Assembly (NCBI RefSeq): GCF_029263575.1
Contig: NZ_JAJUFV010000012.1
Coordinates: forward strand, 1 to 32,988
DNA length: 32,988 nucleotides
Direction of reading: 5' to 3'
Origin: Microbacterium sp.
Lineage (GTDB): Bacteria; Actinomycetota; Actinomycetes; Actinomycetales; Microbacteriaceae
Position 1 is the first letter of the stretch, and the number at the start of each line of letters is the position of its first letter. This document shows, piece after piece, positions 1 to 6,585 of this stretch. The position numbers and the translations under genes are program-made. Below the pieces are notes generated by a model. It was given only the letters and a program-made list of their open reading frames with translations. It made no database searches and was not told the DNA's origin.

Positions 1-1206
1 AACATCGCCAATCCGCTGCTCGTGCAGGCCGCGGCATCCGCCAGCGTCACGCTGCTCGCCTTCGCCGGGCTGTCATTCCTCGGACTCGGCGTGCAAGCAC
101 CCGAGTACGACTGGGGACGTCTGCTCAACGAGGGCCTGGGGCACCTCTACACCAACCCGATGGCAGCCATCGGCCCCGGCATCGCCATCGTGTTCGCAGG
201 TGTCGTGTTCACGATGATCGCCGAGGCTATCGCCGAGCAGCCCGGGCAGGGACTCAGCGCTGTCGCCAAAGCGAGCCGTGTCGCCGCCCTCGCCCGTGTC
301 GCGCGGCGCTCTGACGCCGCGGTGCAGTCACCACGCACTGACGCCGATGCGCCGCTTGCCGAGGTACGCGATCTGCACGTGTCGTTTCCCGATCGCGACG
401 GTGGCCTCGTCGAGCGCGTCAAGGGCGTCAGCCTGCGCGTCGATGCCGGTGAGGTCGTCGGAATCGTCGGCGAATCCGGTTCGGGCAAGTCGCTCACGGC
501 GATGGCTCTCGTCGGGCTGCTGGAGGCTCCGGCTGTGGTCGAAGCCGAGACACGTCGATTCGATGACATCGACCTCGCGGACAAGCTCACCCCCGCCGAC
601 CGCAAGCGGCTCGGTGTCGAACTCGGCGTCATCTTCCAGGACCCGCTCACTTCGCTGAACCCCGCGCTGACCATCGGCCGCCAGCTGACCGAGGTGCCGC
701 AGCAGCACCTGGGCATGACGCGCAAGGAGGCTCGCGCACGCGCGATCGACGGGCTGGATGCCGTCGGGATCCCGGAGCCTGCCGAGCGGCTCGGTGACTA
801 CCCGCACCAGTTCTCGGGCGGCATGCGCCAGCGCGCCATGATCGGCATGGCGCTGACCGGCCACCCGCGGTTGATCATCGCGGATGAGCCGACGACGGCG
901 CTCGACGTCACGGTTCAGAGGCAGGTGCTGGGTGTGCTGCGCCGGGCACAAGAGGCGACAGGCGCCGGCATCGTGTTCATCTCGCACGACATCGCCCTGG
1001 TCTCGGGATTCTGCGACCGCGTCGTCGTCATGAAGGACGGCGAGATCGTCGAAGAGCTGGATGCCGCGCACATCAAGGAGCAGGCGACCCACCCGTACAC
1101 CCGCGGGCTGATCGCCTGTCTGCCCGACATGGCCTCTGACCGTACGCGCCCACTGCCTGTCATCGATGATCAGTTGGGGTCACAGCTCGAGGAGGTGTCG
1201 TCATGA
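1..1206 (+). CDS. Peptide ABC transporter permease/ATPase fusion (5' partial)
   Basis: The gene is cut by the left edge; 401 residues are visible. The first ~80 residues are the end of a DppC/OppC-type permease: a hydrophobic segment at ~11-30 with the family motif [10 protein letters not shown], and another at ~47-70. A short linker then leads to a complete DppD-type ABC ATPase from ~120, with Walker A GESGSGKS (157-164), signature FSGGMRQR (~271), Walker [13 protein letters not shown] (~291) and H-loop ISHD. The C-terminal HPYTRGL motif is typical of oligopeptide ATPases. Permease and ATPase are thus one polypeptide in the inner membrane, an arrangement seen in actinobacterial di/oligopeptide (or nickel) systems. 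The stop overlaps the next start (ATGA). Substrate cannot be read from sequence; the downstream amidohydrolase suggests peptides or N-acyl amino acids. Confidence 0.9.
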   Translation, partial: NIANPLLVQAAASASVTLLAFAGLSFLGLGVQAPEYDWGRLLNEGLGHLYTNPMAAIGPGIAIVFAGVVFTMIAEAIAEQPGQGLSAVAKASRVAALARVARRSDAAVQSPRTDADAPLAEVRDLHVSFPDRDGGLVERVKGVSLRVDAGEVVGIVGESGSGKSLTAMALVGLLEAPAVVEAETRRFDDIDLADKLTPADRKRLGVELGVIFQDPLTSLNPALTIGRQLTEVPQQHLGMTRKEARARAIDGLDAVGIPEPAERLGDYPHQFSGGMRQRAMIGMALTGHPRLIIADEPTTALDVTVQRQVLGVLRRAQEATGAGIVFISHDIALVSGFCDRVVVMKDGEIVEELDAAHIKEQATHPYTRGLIACLPDMASDRTRPLPVIDDQLGSQLEEVSS

Positions 1207-1976
1207 ACGCACTGGAGATCGAAGACCTGCAGGTCAGGTACGGTCGCCGTGAAGTCGTCTCCGGCGTCTCACTCGAGGTGCCGGCCGGCCGCACGCTGGG
1301 ACTCGTCGGAGAATCCGGCTCAGGCAAATCCACGATCGCGAACGCTGCGGTCGGACTCGCGGGTATCCACGCCGGCGACATTCGCGTGCACGGCGTGAGC
1401 TCTGTCGGTCGGCGTCGTGAGGCGAAGGCGGCGCGCCGCCGCATCCAGATGGTCTTTCAGGATCCGTTCTCGGCGCTGGACCCGCGGATGCCGATCGGAG
1501 AGTCCATCGCTGAGGGGCTCAAGGCGACCGGGCGAGAGCTGCCGAGATCCGCGCGCCACGAACGCGTCGCCGAGCTGTTGCGGCAGGTCGACCTCGACCC
1601 GGGCCGCGCCGATGAGCTGCCCCGATCGTTCTCTGGCGGGCAGCGTCAGCGCATCACGATCGCCCGTGCGCTCGCCGCGGATCCCGAGATCCTCATTGCC
1701 GATGAGGTGACCAGCGCACTTGATGTCTCGGTGCAGTCGACCGTGCTGAATCTGCTGCGTGAGCTGCAGCAGAAGCTGGGGCTGACGATGCTGTTCATCT
1801 CGCATAACCTTGCCGTCGTGCGCTATATCAGCGACGACATCGCCGTCATGCGCGACGGTCGACTGGTCGAGACAGGCGAGACAGAAGCGCTGCTGGCGAA
1901 TCCGAGCGATGCCTATACGCGGGAGCTGTTGGATGCTGTCCCCGTGCTGGGGCAGCGGATGCAATTCGATGTGTGA
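1203..1976 (+). CDS. Oligopeptide ABC transporter ATPase, DppF/OppF type
   Basis: The 257-residue protein is a second ABC ATPase: Walker [10 protein letters not shown] at ~36-44, Q-loop VFQDPFSALDP, signature SFSGGQRQR at ~142, Walker B ILIADEVTSALD and H-loop ISHNLAVV. The QDPFSALDPRM motif is typical of the DppF half of the peptide ATPase heterodimer, which would pair with the ATPase domain of the upstream fusion. It starts at an ATGA overlap with that gene and is followed after 14 bp by an amidohydrolase, so all three are probably co-transcribed. It is slightly shorter than many DppF proteins because the C-terminal oligopeptide extension is brief. Confidence 0.92.
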   Translation: MNALEIEDLQVRYGRREVVSGVSLEVPAGRTLGLVGESGSGKSTIANAAVGLAGIHAGDIRVHGVSSVGRRREAKAARRRIQMVFQDPFSALDPRMPIGESIAEGLKATGRELPRSARHERVAELLRQVDLDPGRADELPRSFSGGQRQRITIARALAADPEILIADEVTSALDVSVQSTVLNLLRELQQKLGLTMLFISHNLAVVRYISDDIAVMRDGRLVETGETEALLANPSDAYTRELLDAVPVLGQRMQFDV

Positions 1977-1990
1977 AAGGAACTGCTCTG

Positions 1991-3187
1991 ATGACGCGTT
2001 TCGAAGCAGCCGCTGAGGCTCTGCAGAGTGAGTTGGTGGCTGTCCGGCGGGAACTGCACCGGGCCGTAGAGCTCGGTCTTGATCTGCCGCAGACTCAGCA
2101 GATTCTGCTGCGTGAGCTGAGCGACCTGGGGCTTGAGATCACAACCGGAACCGCGTTGACGTCGGTGACGGCGGTGCTTCGCGGGGCGCTGCCCGGACCG
2201 GTCGTGCTGCTGCGCGCCGACATGGACGGGCTCCCCGTGCATGAGGCGACGGGGCTGGATTACGCGTCCGCCTCGGGGCGCATGCACGCCTGCGGACACG
2301 ATCTGCACATGGCCGGGTTGCTCGGCGCCGTCCGGCTGCTGGTCGCCCGCCGCGAACAGCTTCCCGGCACGATCATCTTCATGTTTCAGCCCGGCGAAGA
2401 AGGTCAGGCCGGCGGCCGCATCATGCTGGAAGAGGGCGTGTTGGATGCCGCGGGCGAGAAGCCCGTCGCCGCTTATGCGATCCATGTCGAGTGCACCGTG
2501 CCGCGCGGCCAGCTCGTCACCCGCGCGGGCTCGATGATGGCCAGTGCCAGCGCGCTGCGCATGACACTGCGCGGCACCGGCGGCCACGCGGCCTTCCCGC
2601 AGAATGCGATCGACCCCGTTCCCGTTGCCGCCCAGCTGATCCTCGCGGTGCAGAGCTTCGCCGCGCGACGCCTGCCGGCGACCGACCAGGCAGTGATCTC
2701 GATCACGAAGCTCTACAGTGACTCGGCCGCCAGCAACGTGCTCGCCGCCGAAGTGCAGCTGGAGGCGAACATCCGCACGCTCTCGAAGGCGACCCTCGAC
2801 ATCGTGCGCGAACAGCTTCCACCCCTGCTGACCGGCATCGCCGAGGCCAACGGCTGCACGCTCGACGCCGAGTTCATCGCCTCGTACCCGGTGACCTACA
2901 ACGACCCGCGCGAGACGGAGTTCGCCTTCGGCGTGCTTGACGACCTCGTGGGGGTCGAGCGCGTTACGCGGCTGGAGGCGCCCTCGATGGCCTCGGAGGA
3001 TTTCGCGTACGTCCTCGAAGAGGTACCGGGAACCCTCGTGTTCCTCGGCGCGGCGCCCGACGGAGAGTCCGGCCCGTTGCACTCTGAACGCGCGGTCTTT
3101 GACGACAGTGTGCTGGGGCTTCAGGCATCCGTCCTCGCTGAGCTCGCCTGGCGACGCCTCGAGCGCGACGCCCCTCAGACGGCGTGA
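1991..3187 (+). CDS. M20-family amidohydrolase (N-acyl amino acid / peptide)
   Basis: 398 residues, normal for M20D amidohydrolases (hippuricase, IAA-amino acid hydrolase and N-acetyl-amino acid deacetylase relatives). Metal-site motifs are visible: RADMDGLPV (~75-83), HACGHD (99-104) and PGEEGQAGG (~135). A dimerisation domain follows (GTGGHAAFPQNAIDPV), then the late SEDFAYVLE motif. The enzyme should hydrolyse an amide bond in an acylated amino acid or small peptide in the cytoplasm. The ATG at 1991 is preferred because AAAGGA lies ~9 bp upstream; an in-frame GTG at 1973 overlaps the previous stop and lacks such a site. Position after peptide-transporter ATPases suggests it processes the imported substrate. 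Exact substrate unknown. Confidence 0.9.
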   Translation: MTRFEAAAEALQSELVAVRRELHRAVELGLDLPQTQQILLRELSDLGLEITTGTALTSVTAVLRGALPGPVVLLRADMDGLPVHEATGLDYASASGRMHACGHDLHMAGLLGAVRLLVARREQLPGTIIFMFQPGEEGQAGGRIMLEEGVLDAAGEKPVAAYAIHVECTVPRGQLVTRAGSMMASASALRMTLRGTGGHAAFPQNAIDPVPVAAQLILAVQSFAARRLPATDQAVISITKLYSDSAASNVLAAEVQLEANIRTLSKATLDIVREQLPPLLTGIAEANGCTLDAEFIASYPVTYNDPRETEFAFGVLDDLVGVERVTRLEAPSMASEDFAYVLEEVPGTLVFLGAAPDGESGPLHSERAVFDDSVLGLQASVLAELAWRRLERDAPQTA

Positions 3188-3198
3188 CCCAGCTGGTG

Positions 3199-3352
3199 TA
3201 GAATCGCCGGGTGCTGTACTCGATGAGCGCCCCGGCGGGGCGGAAGGCGGACGCAGGCGCATACAGCGCCGGCGGCAGAGGCTGAACATCAGCCGGCGAC
3301 GGAACACCGTCACCGGCACATTGTCATGCCCGGCATCCATCTGAGCGATGCC
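3199..3352 (+). promoter_or_regulatory. Putative structured leader of the FBP gene
   Basis: A -10-like TAGAAT lies at 3199-3204; no good -35 was found. Downstream are closely packed inverted repeats: CGCCCC/GGGGCG (3228-3242), GGCGC/GCGCC (3256-3270), GGCTGA/TCAGCC (3280-3294), a two-part stem GCCGG+GACGG with CCGTC+CCGGC (3292-3317, one C-A mismatch) and GGCATC/GATGCC (3332-3352). The third and fourth hairpins share bases 3292-3294 and cannot both form. No U-run follows, so a simple intrinsic terminator is not evident. In GC-rich DNA some hairpins occur by chance, so this is a hypothesis for an attenuator or translational switch ahead of the FBP gene. Confidence 0.4.
3211..3285 (+). CDS. Possible leaderless leader peptide (24 aa)
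   Basis: A GTG begins 6 bp after the TAGAAT box, where transcription would be expected to start, and opens a 24-codon frame ending in TGA at 3283-3285. The peptide (starts MLYSMSAPAG, ends GGRG) is small and basic and resembles nothing I know. Its stop codon lies inside the left arm of the GGCTGA/TCAGCC hairpin, so a ribosome sitting there would block that hairpin and favour the stronger one at 3292-3317. That geometry is what a translation-sensing leader would need. Evidence is positional only; chance is a real alternative. Confidence 0.3.
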   Translation: MLYSMSAPAGRKADAGAYSAGGRG

Positions 3353-3392
3353 GTCACTCACACCTTCCGAGCGTTACAGAAAGCACATCCTC

Positions 3393-3881
3393 ATGCGTCC
3401 CATCGACGAGCGCGAAATCCGCGCGTCCCTCATCAACGCCTCTCGCAAAGAGGCCTCCGTTCTCTCCCTTCCGCCCGCGCTCAGCGAGATCGACTTCGAG
3501 CAGCTCGACTTTCTCGGCTGGTCTGACGCGAAGTTCGCGCGCCGAGCGTACGTCGTCACCGAGGTCGACGGCGCGCTCACCGGCATTCTGCTGCAGCGCG
3601 CCGAGCAGCGTGTGCTGGCCCGAGCCCAGTGCTCGTGGTGCGAAGACGTCACACTGCGCCACGACGTGCAGTTCTTCTCGGCGCGCAAGGCCGGCCCGGC
3701 CGGACGCAACGGAGACACGATCGGCACACTCGCCTGCTCAGAGTTCGGCTGCTCGAAGAACGTGCGGCGGCTGCCGCCGCTCGCCTACGAGGGGTACGAT
3801 CGCGAGGCCGCCCGGCAGCTGCGCATCGAGAAGCTCGGTGAGAACGTTCGGGCTTTTGTGCGCGCGGTCGGGCGTGCATAA
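3393..3881 (+). CDS. FBP-type EF-G-binding zinc-finger protein
   Basis: 162 residues. The N-terminal half is helical (MRPIDEREIRASLINASRKE), and the C-terminal half has a treble-clef zinc finger with C80-x2-C83 and C115-x4-C120 (QCSWC; CSEFGC). This matches the FBP C-terminal domain family, related to FusB/FusC fusidic-acid-resistance proteins that bind elongation factor G and help release it from the ribosome. In actinobacteria these are housekeeping or accessory homologues whose role is not well known. The ATG at 3393 starts the conserved region; an upstream in-frame ATG at 3348 falls in the leader and adds atypical sequence. The ribosome site is weak (AGAAAG). It stands alone after a structured leader and ends at a strong terminator. 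Confidence 0.8.
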   Translation: MRPIDEREIRASLINASRKEASVLSLPPALSEIDFEQLDFLGWSDAKFARRAYVVTEVDGALTGILLQRAEQRVLARAQCSWCEDVTLRHDVQFFSARKAGPAGRNGDTIGTLACSEFGCSKNVRRLPPLAYEGYDREAARQLRIEKLGENVRAFVRAVGRA

Positions 3882-3890
3882 CTCCTCAAA

Positions 3891-3932
3891 AACGCGGCGG
3901 ACCGGGGCCGAATCGGCCCGGTCCGCCGCGTT
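3891..3932. terminator. Bidirectional intrinsic terminator
   Basis: Arms AACGCGGCGGACCGGG(G)CC and GGCCCGGTCCGCCGCGTT pair over 18 bp with one bulged G and a GAAT-type loop. The stem lies between convergent genes (FBP on +, alpha/beta hydrolase on -). The run CAAAAA just before it gives UUUUUG after the hairpin on the minus strand, so it best terminates the leftward hydrolase transcript, but the stem should also stop the FBP transcript. Confidence 0.85.
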
Positions 3933-3954
3933 CAGCCGAGGATTTTGCTGAGTT

Positions 3955-4022
3955 GTGCCCGGGCGGCCGGGCGCGCCGGCAGCCCGGCAACCCGGCGGCG
4001 GCCAGCAACCCGGGCGGCAGCC
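3955..4022. repeat. Low-complexity CCCGG-rich tract
   Basis: Irregular repeats of CAGCCCGG / CAACCCGG occupy the space between the terminator and the stop codon of the leftward hydrolase. There is no regular period, no spacers and no open frame of interest. It probably arose by slippage in GC-rich DNA. Confidence 0.5.
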
Positions 4023-4025
4023 CGG

Positions 4026-5114
4026 TCAGCCCGACGTCTGCGCGTCCAAGAACTCGATCGTCCGCTGCAGCGCGGTCTGCGCGTCGGGCAGATCGAGGTG
4101 GAACTGGTACTCGTGCGGCAGTGCCGGCTCATGGTCGGCTGGCCAGAACAGCGTCGTGACGTCGACGCCGAGCTCGGTCAACCGCTTCGACAGCGGAATC
4201 GACTGCAGCCAGGTGAGCCCGTCGCCGTTTCCGCCGGAGATATATGTGGTGGGGAAGTCTTCGGTCACCCAGTCGATCGTCGACATGGTTGATCCGGTCG
4301 AGCCCTCAGCCCAGGTCTTATCGCCCGCGTACGCCCACATCGCTGATTTCAGTCCCCAACCCTCGATGCCGCTGAGCGCGGCAAGTGCCGAGAGGTCGTA
4401 CACACCGCAGTTGAGCACCGTCGCCGCGACCTGATCCGCGCTCAGCGTCGGAGTCACCGACATGATCTCGGCGTAGTCGGGGTTCGTGATGAGCGTCGCC
4501 ATCTGGCTCGCAAGCTGGCCGCCCGCAGAATCTCCGGCCAGAACGATCTGCGAGGTGTCGACGCCCAGATCGGCGGCGTTGTCGTTGATGTAGCCCAGCG
4601 CGGTGTTGAGCTGGTGCACGGCCTTCGGGTAGAACCCCTCGGGTCCAAGCGTGTAGTTGACCGCGATGGTCGTGTATCCCTCGGCGGCGAGGATGCGCAT
4701 ATAGGGCCGCACATCTGTCTTCGAGCCCGAGATCCACGCGCCGCCGTGAATCCAGACGACGGTGGGCAGCGGGCCGCTCGCCGATTCGGGTGCGAACACG
4801 TCCATGGTGGTGTCGGCGCCGTCATCACCGTAGGCGACGTCGAGCTGTTCGGTGAGCTTGGCGTCGGGCACATGGCCTTCCATCTCGGATGCCGTCGCCT
4901 CACCGCCCTGTGTGAAAACGGCACGGATGACCATGGCTGATGGCCACGGCGTGATCGACCCGACGATCGCGATGACCACGGCGACGCCGATGATGACGAC
5001 CGCGGTGAGGCGCGCGCGCCGCCAGCGTCTCTTCGGCTTCCGCGGTGTGGCCTTCTCGGCAGCGTCGGTCTCGGCAGCGTCGGCAGAGCCAGTGTCCTGT
5101 TCAGGCGTCGTCAT
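4026..5114 (-). CDS. Membrane-anchored alpha/beta hydrolase (esterase/lipase)
   Basis: 362 residues. After a basic cytoplasmic N-terminus (KPKRRWRRARL) comes one hydrophobic segment at ~38-58 (VVIIGVAVVIAIVGSITPWP), then an extracytoplasmic alpha/beta-hydrolase domain of the BD-FAE/HSL type. The oxyanion motif WIHGGAW and nucleophile elbow GDSAGGQ are present, and a late WPADHEPALPHEY segment supplies the likely catalytic His. The ATG at 5114 has GGAGGG about 6 bp upstream. A TetR gene lies 52 bp upstream on the same strand, so the two are probably co-transcribed. It should hydrolyse carboxyl esters outside the membrane; substrate unknown. Confidence 0.88.
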   Translation of the reverse strand: MTTPEQDTGSADAAETDAAEKATPRKPKRRWRRARLTAVVIIGVAVVIAIVGSITPWPSAMVIRAVFTQGGEATASEMEGHVPDAKLTEQLDVAYGDDGADTTMDVFAPESASGPLPTVVWIHGGAWISGSKTDVRPYMRILAAEGYTTIAVNYTLGPEGFYPKAVHQLNTALGYINDNAADLGVDTSQIVLAGDSAGGQLASQMATLITNPDYAEIMSVTPTLSADQVAATVLNCGVYDLSALAALSGIEGWGLKSAMWAYAGDKTWAEGSTGSTMSTIDWVTEDFPTTYISGGNGDGLTWLQSIPLSKRLTELGVDVTTLFWPADHEPALPHEYQFHLDLPDAQTALQRTIEFLDAQTSG

Positions 5115-5166
5115 AGCACCCTCCGCGACTCAGTGTGGCAGAAGCCCGCGCCGCCGCGCGAGGCTC

Positions 5167-5691
5167 TCACGGAGTCAGACCGTCGAGTATCTTCCGAAGC
5201 CCGTACGTGAACGCCTGCTCGACGTCTCCGCCGAGGCGGAATGCGCCGGCGAGTTCCATGTGCACGAACCCGGTCGCCCAGGCGGTGAACAAGCGCGCAG
5301 CGTGCAGGGCGTCGACGTCGCCGACGACGGCGGCGGATGCGGCGAGCACGGGCGTCGCGGCATGATCCAGCGCGTCGAGCGGGGCGGAAGCGGTGAACAT
5401 CAGCCGGAACCCCTCGGCGTTCTCGTGTGCGAAGGCGCGGTAGGTCTCGGCGAGGGCGCTGAGGCTGTTCTCGGTGTCGGCGAGGCGGTCGGCGAGGTCG
5501 TTCACGACCGCTTCGGCCACTGCTGCGAGAAGGGCGTCGCGGTCGCGAATGCGCTTATACAGCGACGGTGCGCGCACCCCGCAGCGTATGGCGACGGCCT
5601 GCATCGTGAGCCCGGCCGGTCCGGACTCTTCCAGGATTGCGCGGCCAGCGTCGACGATCTCGGCGAGCGATGTGCGATCGGGGGTGGGCAT
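5167..5691 (-). CDS. TetR-family transcriptional regulator
   Basis: 174 residues from the ATG at 5691, which has AGGAGG 6 bp upstream; an in-frame ATG at 5730 would lie inside the operator and lacks a ribosome site. The N-terminus is a TetR helix-turn-helix (AEIVDAGRAILEESG, GLTMQAVAIRCGVRAPSLYK, residues ~8-45); the rest is a ligand-binding/dimerisation domain of the TetR_C_33-like type. It is divergent from the MBL hydrolase gene, and the region between contains AT-rich palindromes overlapping a good promoter. It therefore likely represses that gene and its own operon, with the alpha/beta hydrolase downstream. Inducer unknown. Confidence 0.9.
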   Translation of the reverse strand: MPTPDRTSLAEIVDAGRAILEESGPAGLTMQAVAIRCGVRAPSLYKRIRDRDALLAAVAEAVVNDLADRLADTENSLSALAETYRAFAHENAEGFRLMFTASAPLDALDHAATPVLAASAAVVGDVDALHAARLFTAWATGFVHMELAGAFRLGGDVEQAFTYGLRKILDGLTP

Positions 5692-5715
5692 CGCGTCCTC
5701 CTGATGGGCTGCTCG

Positions 5716-5760
5716 AATAGCTATTGACATTAGCCATGATAGCTAATTATTGTAGCCATG
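5716..5760. promoter_or_regulatory. Divergent promoter and TetR operator
   Basis: Rightward promoter for the MBL gene: perfect -35 TTGACA (5724-5729), 18-bp spacer, -10 TATTGT (5748-5753). Superimposed are a palindrome AATAGCTATT (5716-5725), an inverted repeat ATTAGC-N7-GCTAAT (5729-5734/5742-5747), and a direct repeat TAGCCATG at 5731-5738 and 5753-5760. The inverted repeat fills the spacer, an ideal place for a TetR repressor to block RNA polymerase. The stretch is much more AT-rich than its surroundings. Confidence 0.7.
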
Positions 5761-5787
5761 CAAGCATCCAGCCAGAAGGAGCCCGCC

Positions 5788-6495
5788 ATGCAGATCGCCC
5801 CGAACCTCTATCGCCTCGGCAATGATCTCGTCGCGTCGTACCTGATCGACACCCCAGAGGGCATCACCCTGATCGACGCGGGCATGCCGGGGCACTGGAA
5901 AGACCTGCACCGTGAGCTGAAGAGCCTGGGCAGAGCACCCGCTGACATCAGAGGTCTCATCCTCACGCACGGCGACAGCGACCACATCGGTTTCGCCGAA
6001 CGGCTGCGTCGCGAGCACGGCGTACCCGTCTTCGTGCACTCAGCCGATGCCGAGCGCGCCCGCACGGGCGAGAAACCCGATACTCCAATGGGGCCGAAGA
6101 AGCTCAGACCGCTGCTCGGCTTCTTCGCCTACGGCATCCGCAAGAAAGCGCTGCGCCCGATCTTCGTGTCCGAGGTCATCGAGGTCGCCGACGGCGACGT
6201 GCTCGATCTGCCTGGGTCGCCCCGGGTGATCGGCATGCCGGGTCACTCGCCCGGCAGTATTGCCGTGCATGTTCCGGTGGCGGATGCCGTCTTCATCGGC
6301 GACGCCTTCACGACGCGGCACGTCCTCACCGGCCGCGAGGGCGCCCAACCCGCGCCGTTCACCGACGACGCGGCGGAGGCGATGGCATCCCTCGACCGGA
6401 TCGCGAACGTTGACGCATCCTGGGTGCTGCCCGGCCACGGGGCGCCCTTCTTCGGCACGCCGGCCGAGGCAGCGGCTGCGGTACGCGCCGCGTGA
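5788..6495 (+). CDS. MBL-fold metallo-hydrolase
   Basis: 235 residues. Metal-binding motifs: THGDSDHIG (H61, D63, D65, H66), PGHSPGS (third His), FIGDAF (bridging Asp) and LPGHGAPF (last His). The usual HxHxDH motif is HxDxDH here, with Asp in place of the second His, a variant seen in other actinobacterial MBL proteins. General hydrolase (lactonase, thioesterase or esterase); substrate not predictable. The ATG at 5788 has AAGGAG 6 bp upstream; the in-frame ATG at 5758 would be at the transcription start and lacks a site. Expression is probably controlled by the divergent TetR protein. Confidence 0.85.
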   Translation: MQIAPNLYRLGNDLVASYLIDTPEGITLIDAGMPGHWKDLHRELKSLGRAPADIRGLILTHGDSDHIGFAERLRREHGVPVFVHSADAERARTGEKPDTPMGPKKLRPLLGFFAYGIRKKALRPIFVSEVIEVADGDVLDLPGSPRVIGMPGHSPGSIAVHVPVADAVFIGDAFTTRHVLTGREGAQPAPFTDDAAEAMASLDRIANVDASWVLPGHGAPFFGTPAEAAAAVRAA

Positions 6496-6502
6496 CACGA
6501 AC

Positions 6503-6569
6503 GCAGGAGGGTGTTGCGTCCGTCGGAAGAATCTCGCGAGAAACTCCGACAGATGCAACACCCTCCTGC
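6503..6569. repeat. 67-bp near-perfect inverted repeat, possible bidirectional terminator
   Basis: Arms 6503-6527 and 6545-6569 pair at 23 of 25 positions; the outer 15 bp (GCAGGAGGGTGTTGC) are perfect. The loop holds a second palindrome, TCTCGCGAGA (6532-6541). It sits between the convergent MBL (+) and GMC oxidoreductase (-) genes, as a bidirectional terminator would, but has no T-run on either side and is longer than the other terminators here. A REP-like or MITE-like element is the alternative. Confidence 0.7.
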
Positions 6570-6585
6570 AGGTGCAACAGCGTGA

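Noticed and set aside
1913..3361. 482-codon open frame on the minus strand
   Set aside because: Antisense to the M20 amidohydrolase; composition (Arg/His/Gly-rich, no family motif) is that of a shadow frame in high-GC DNA.
3955..4022. Second hairpin terminator or regulatory repeat
   Set aside because: CCCGG-rich low-complexity sequence gives many alternative pairings but no single stable, regular structure.
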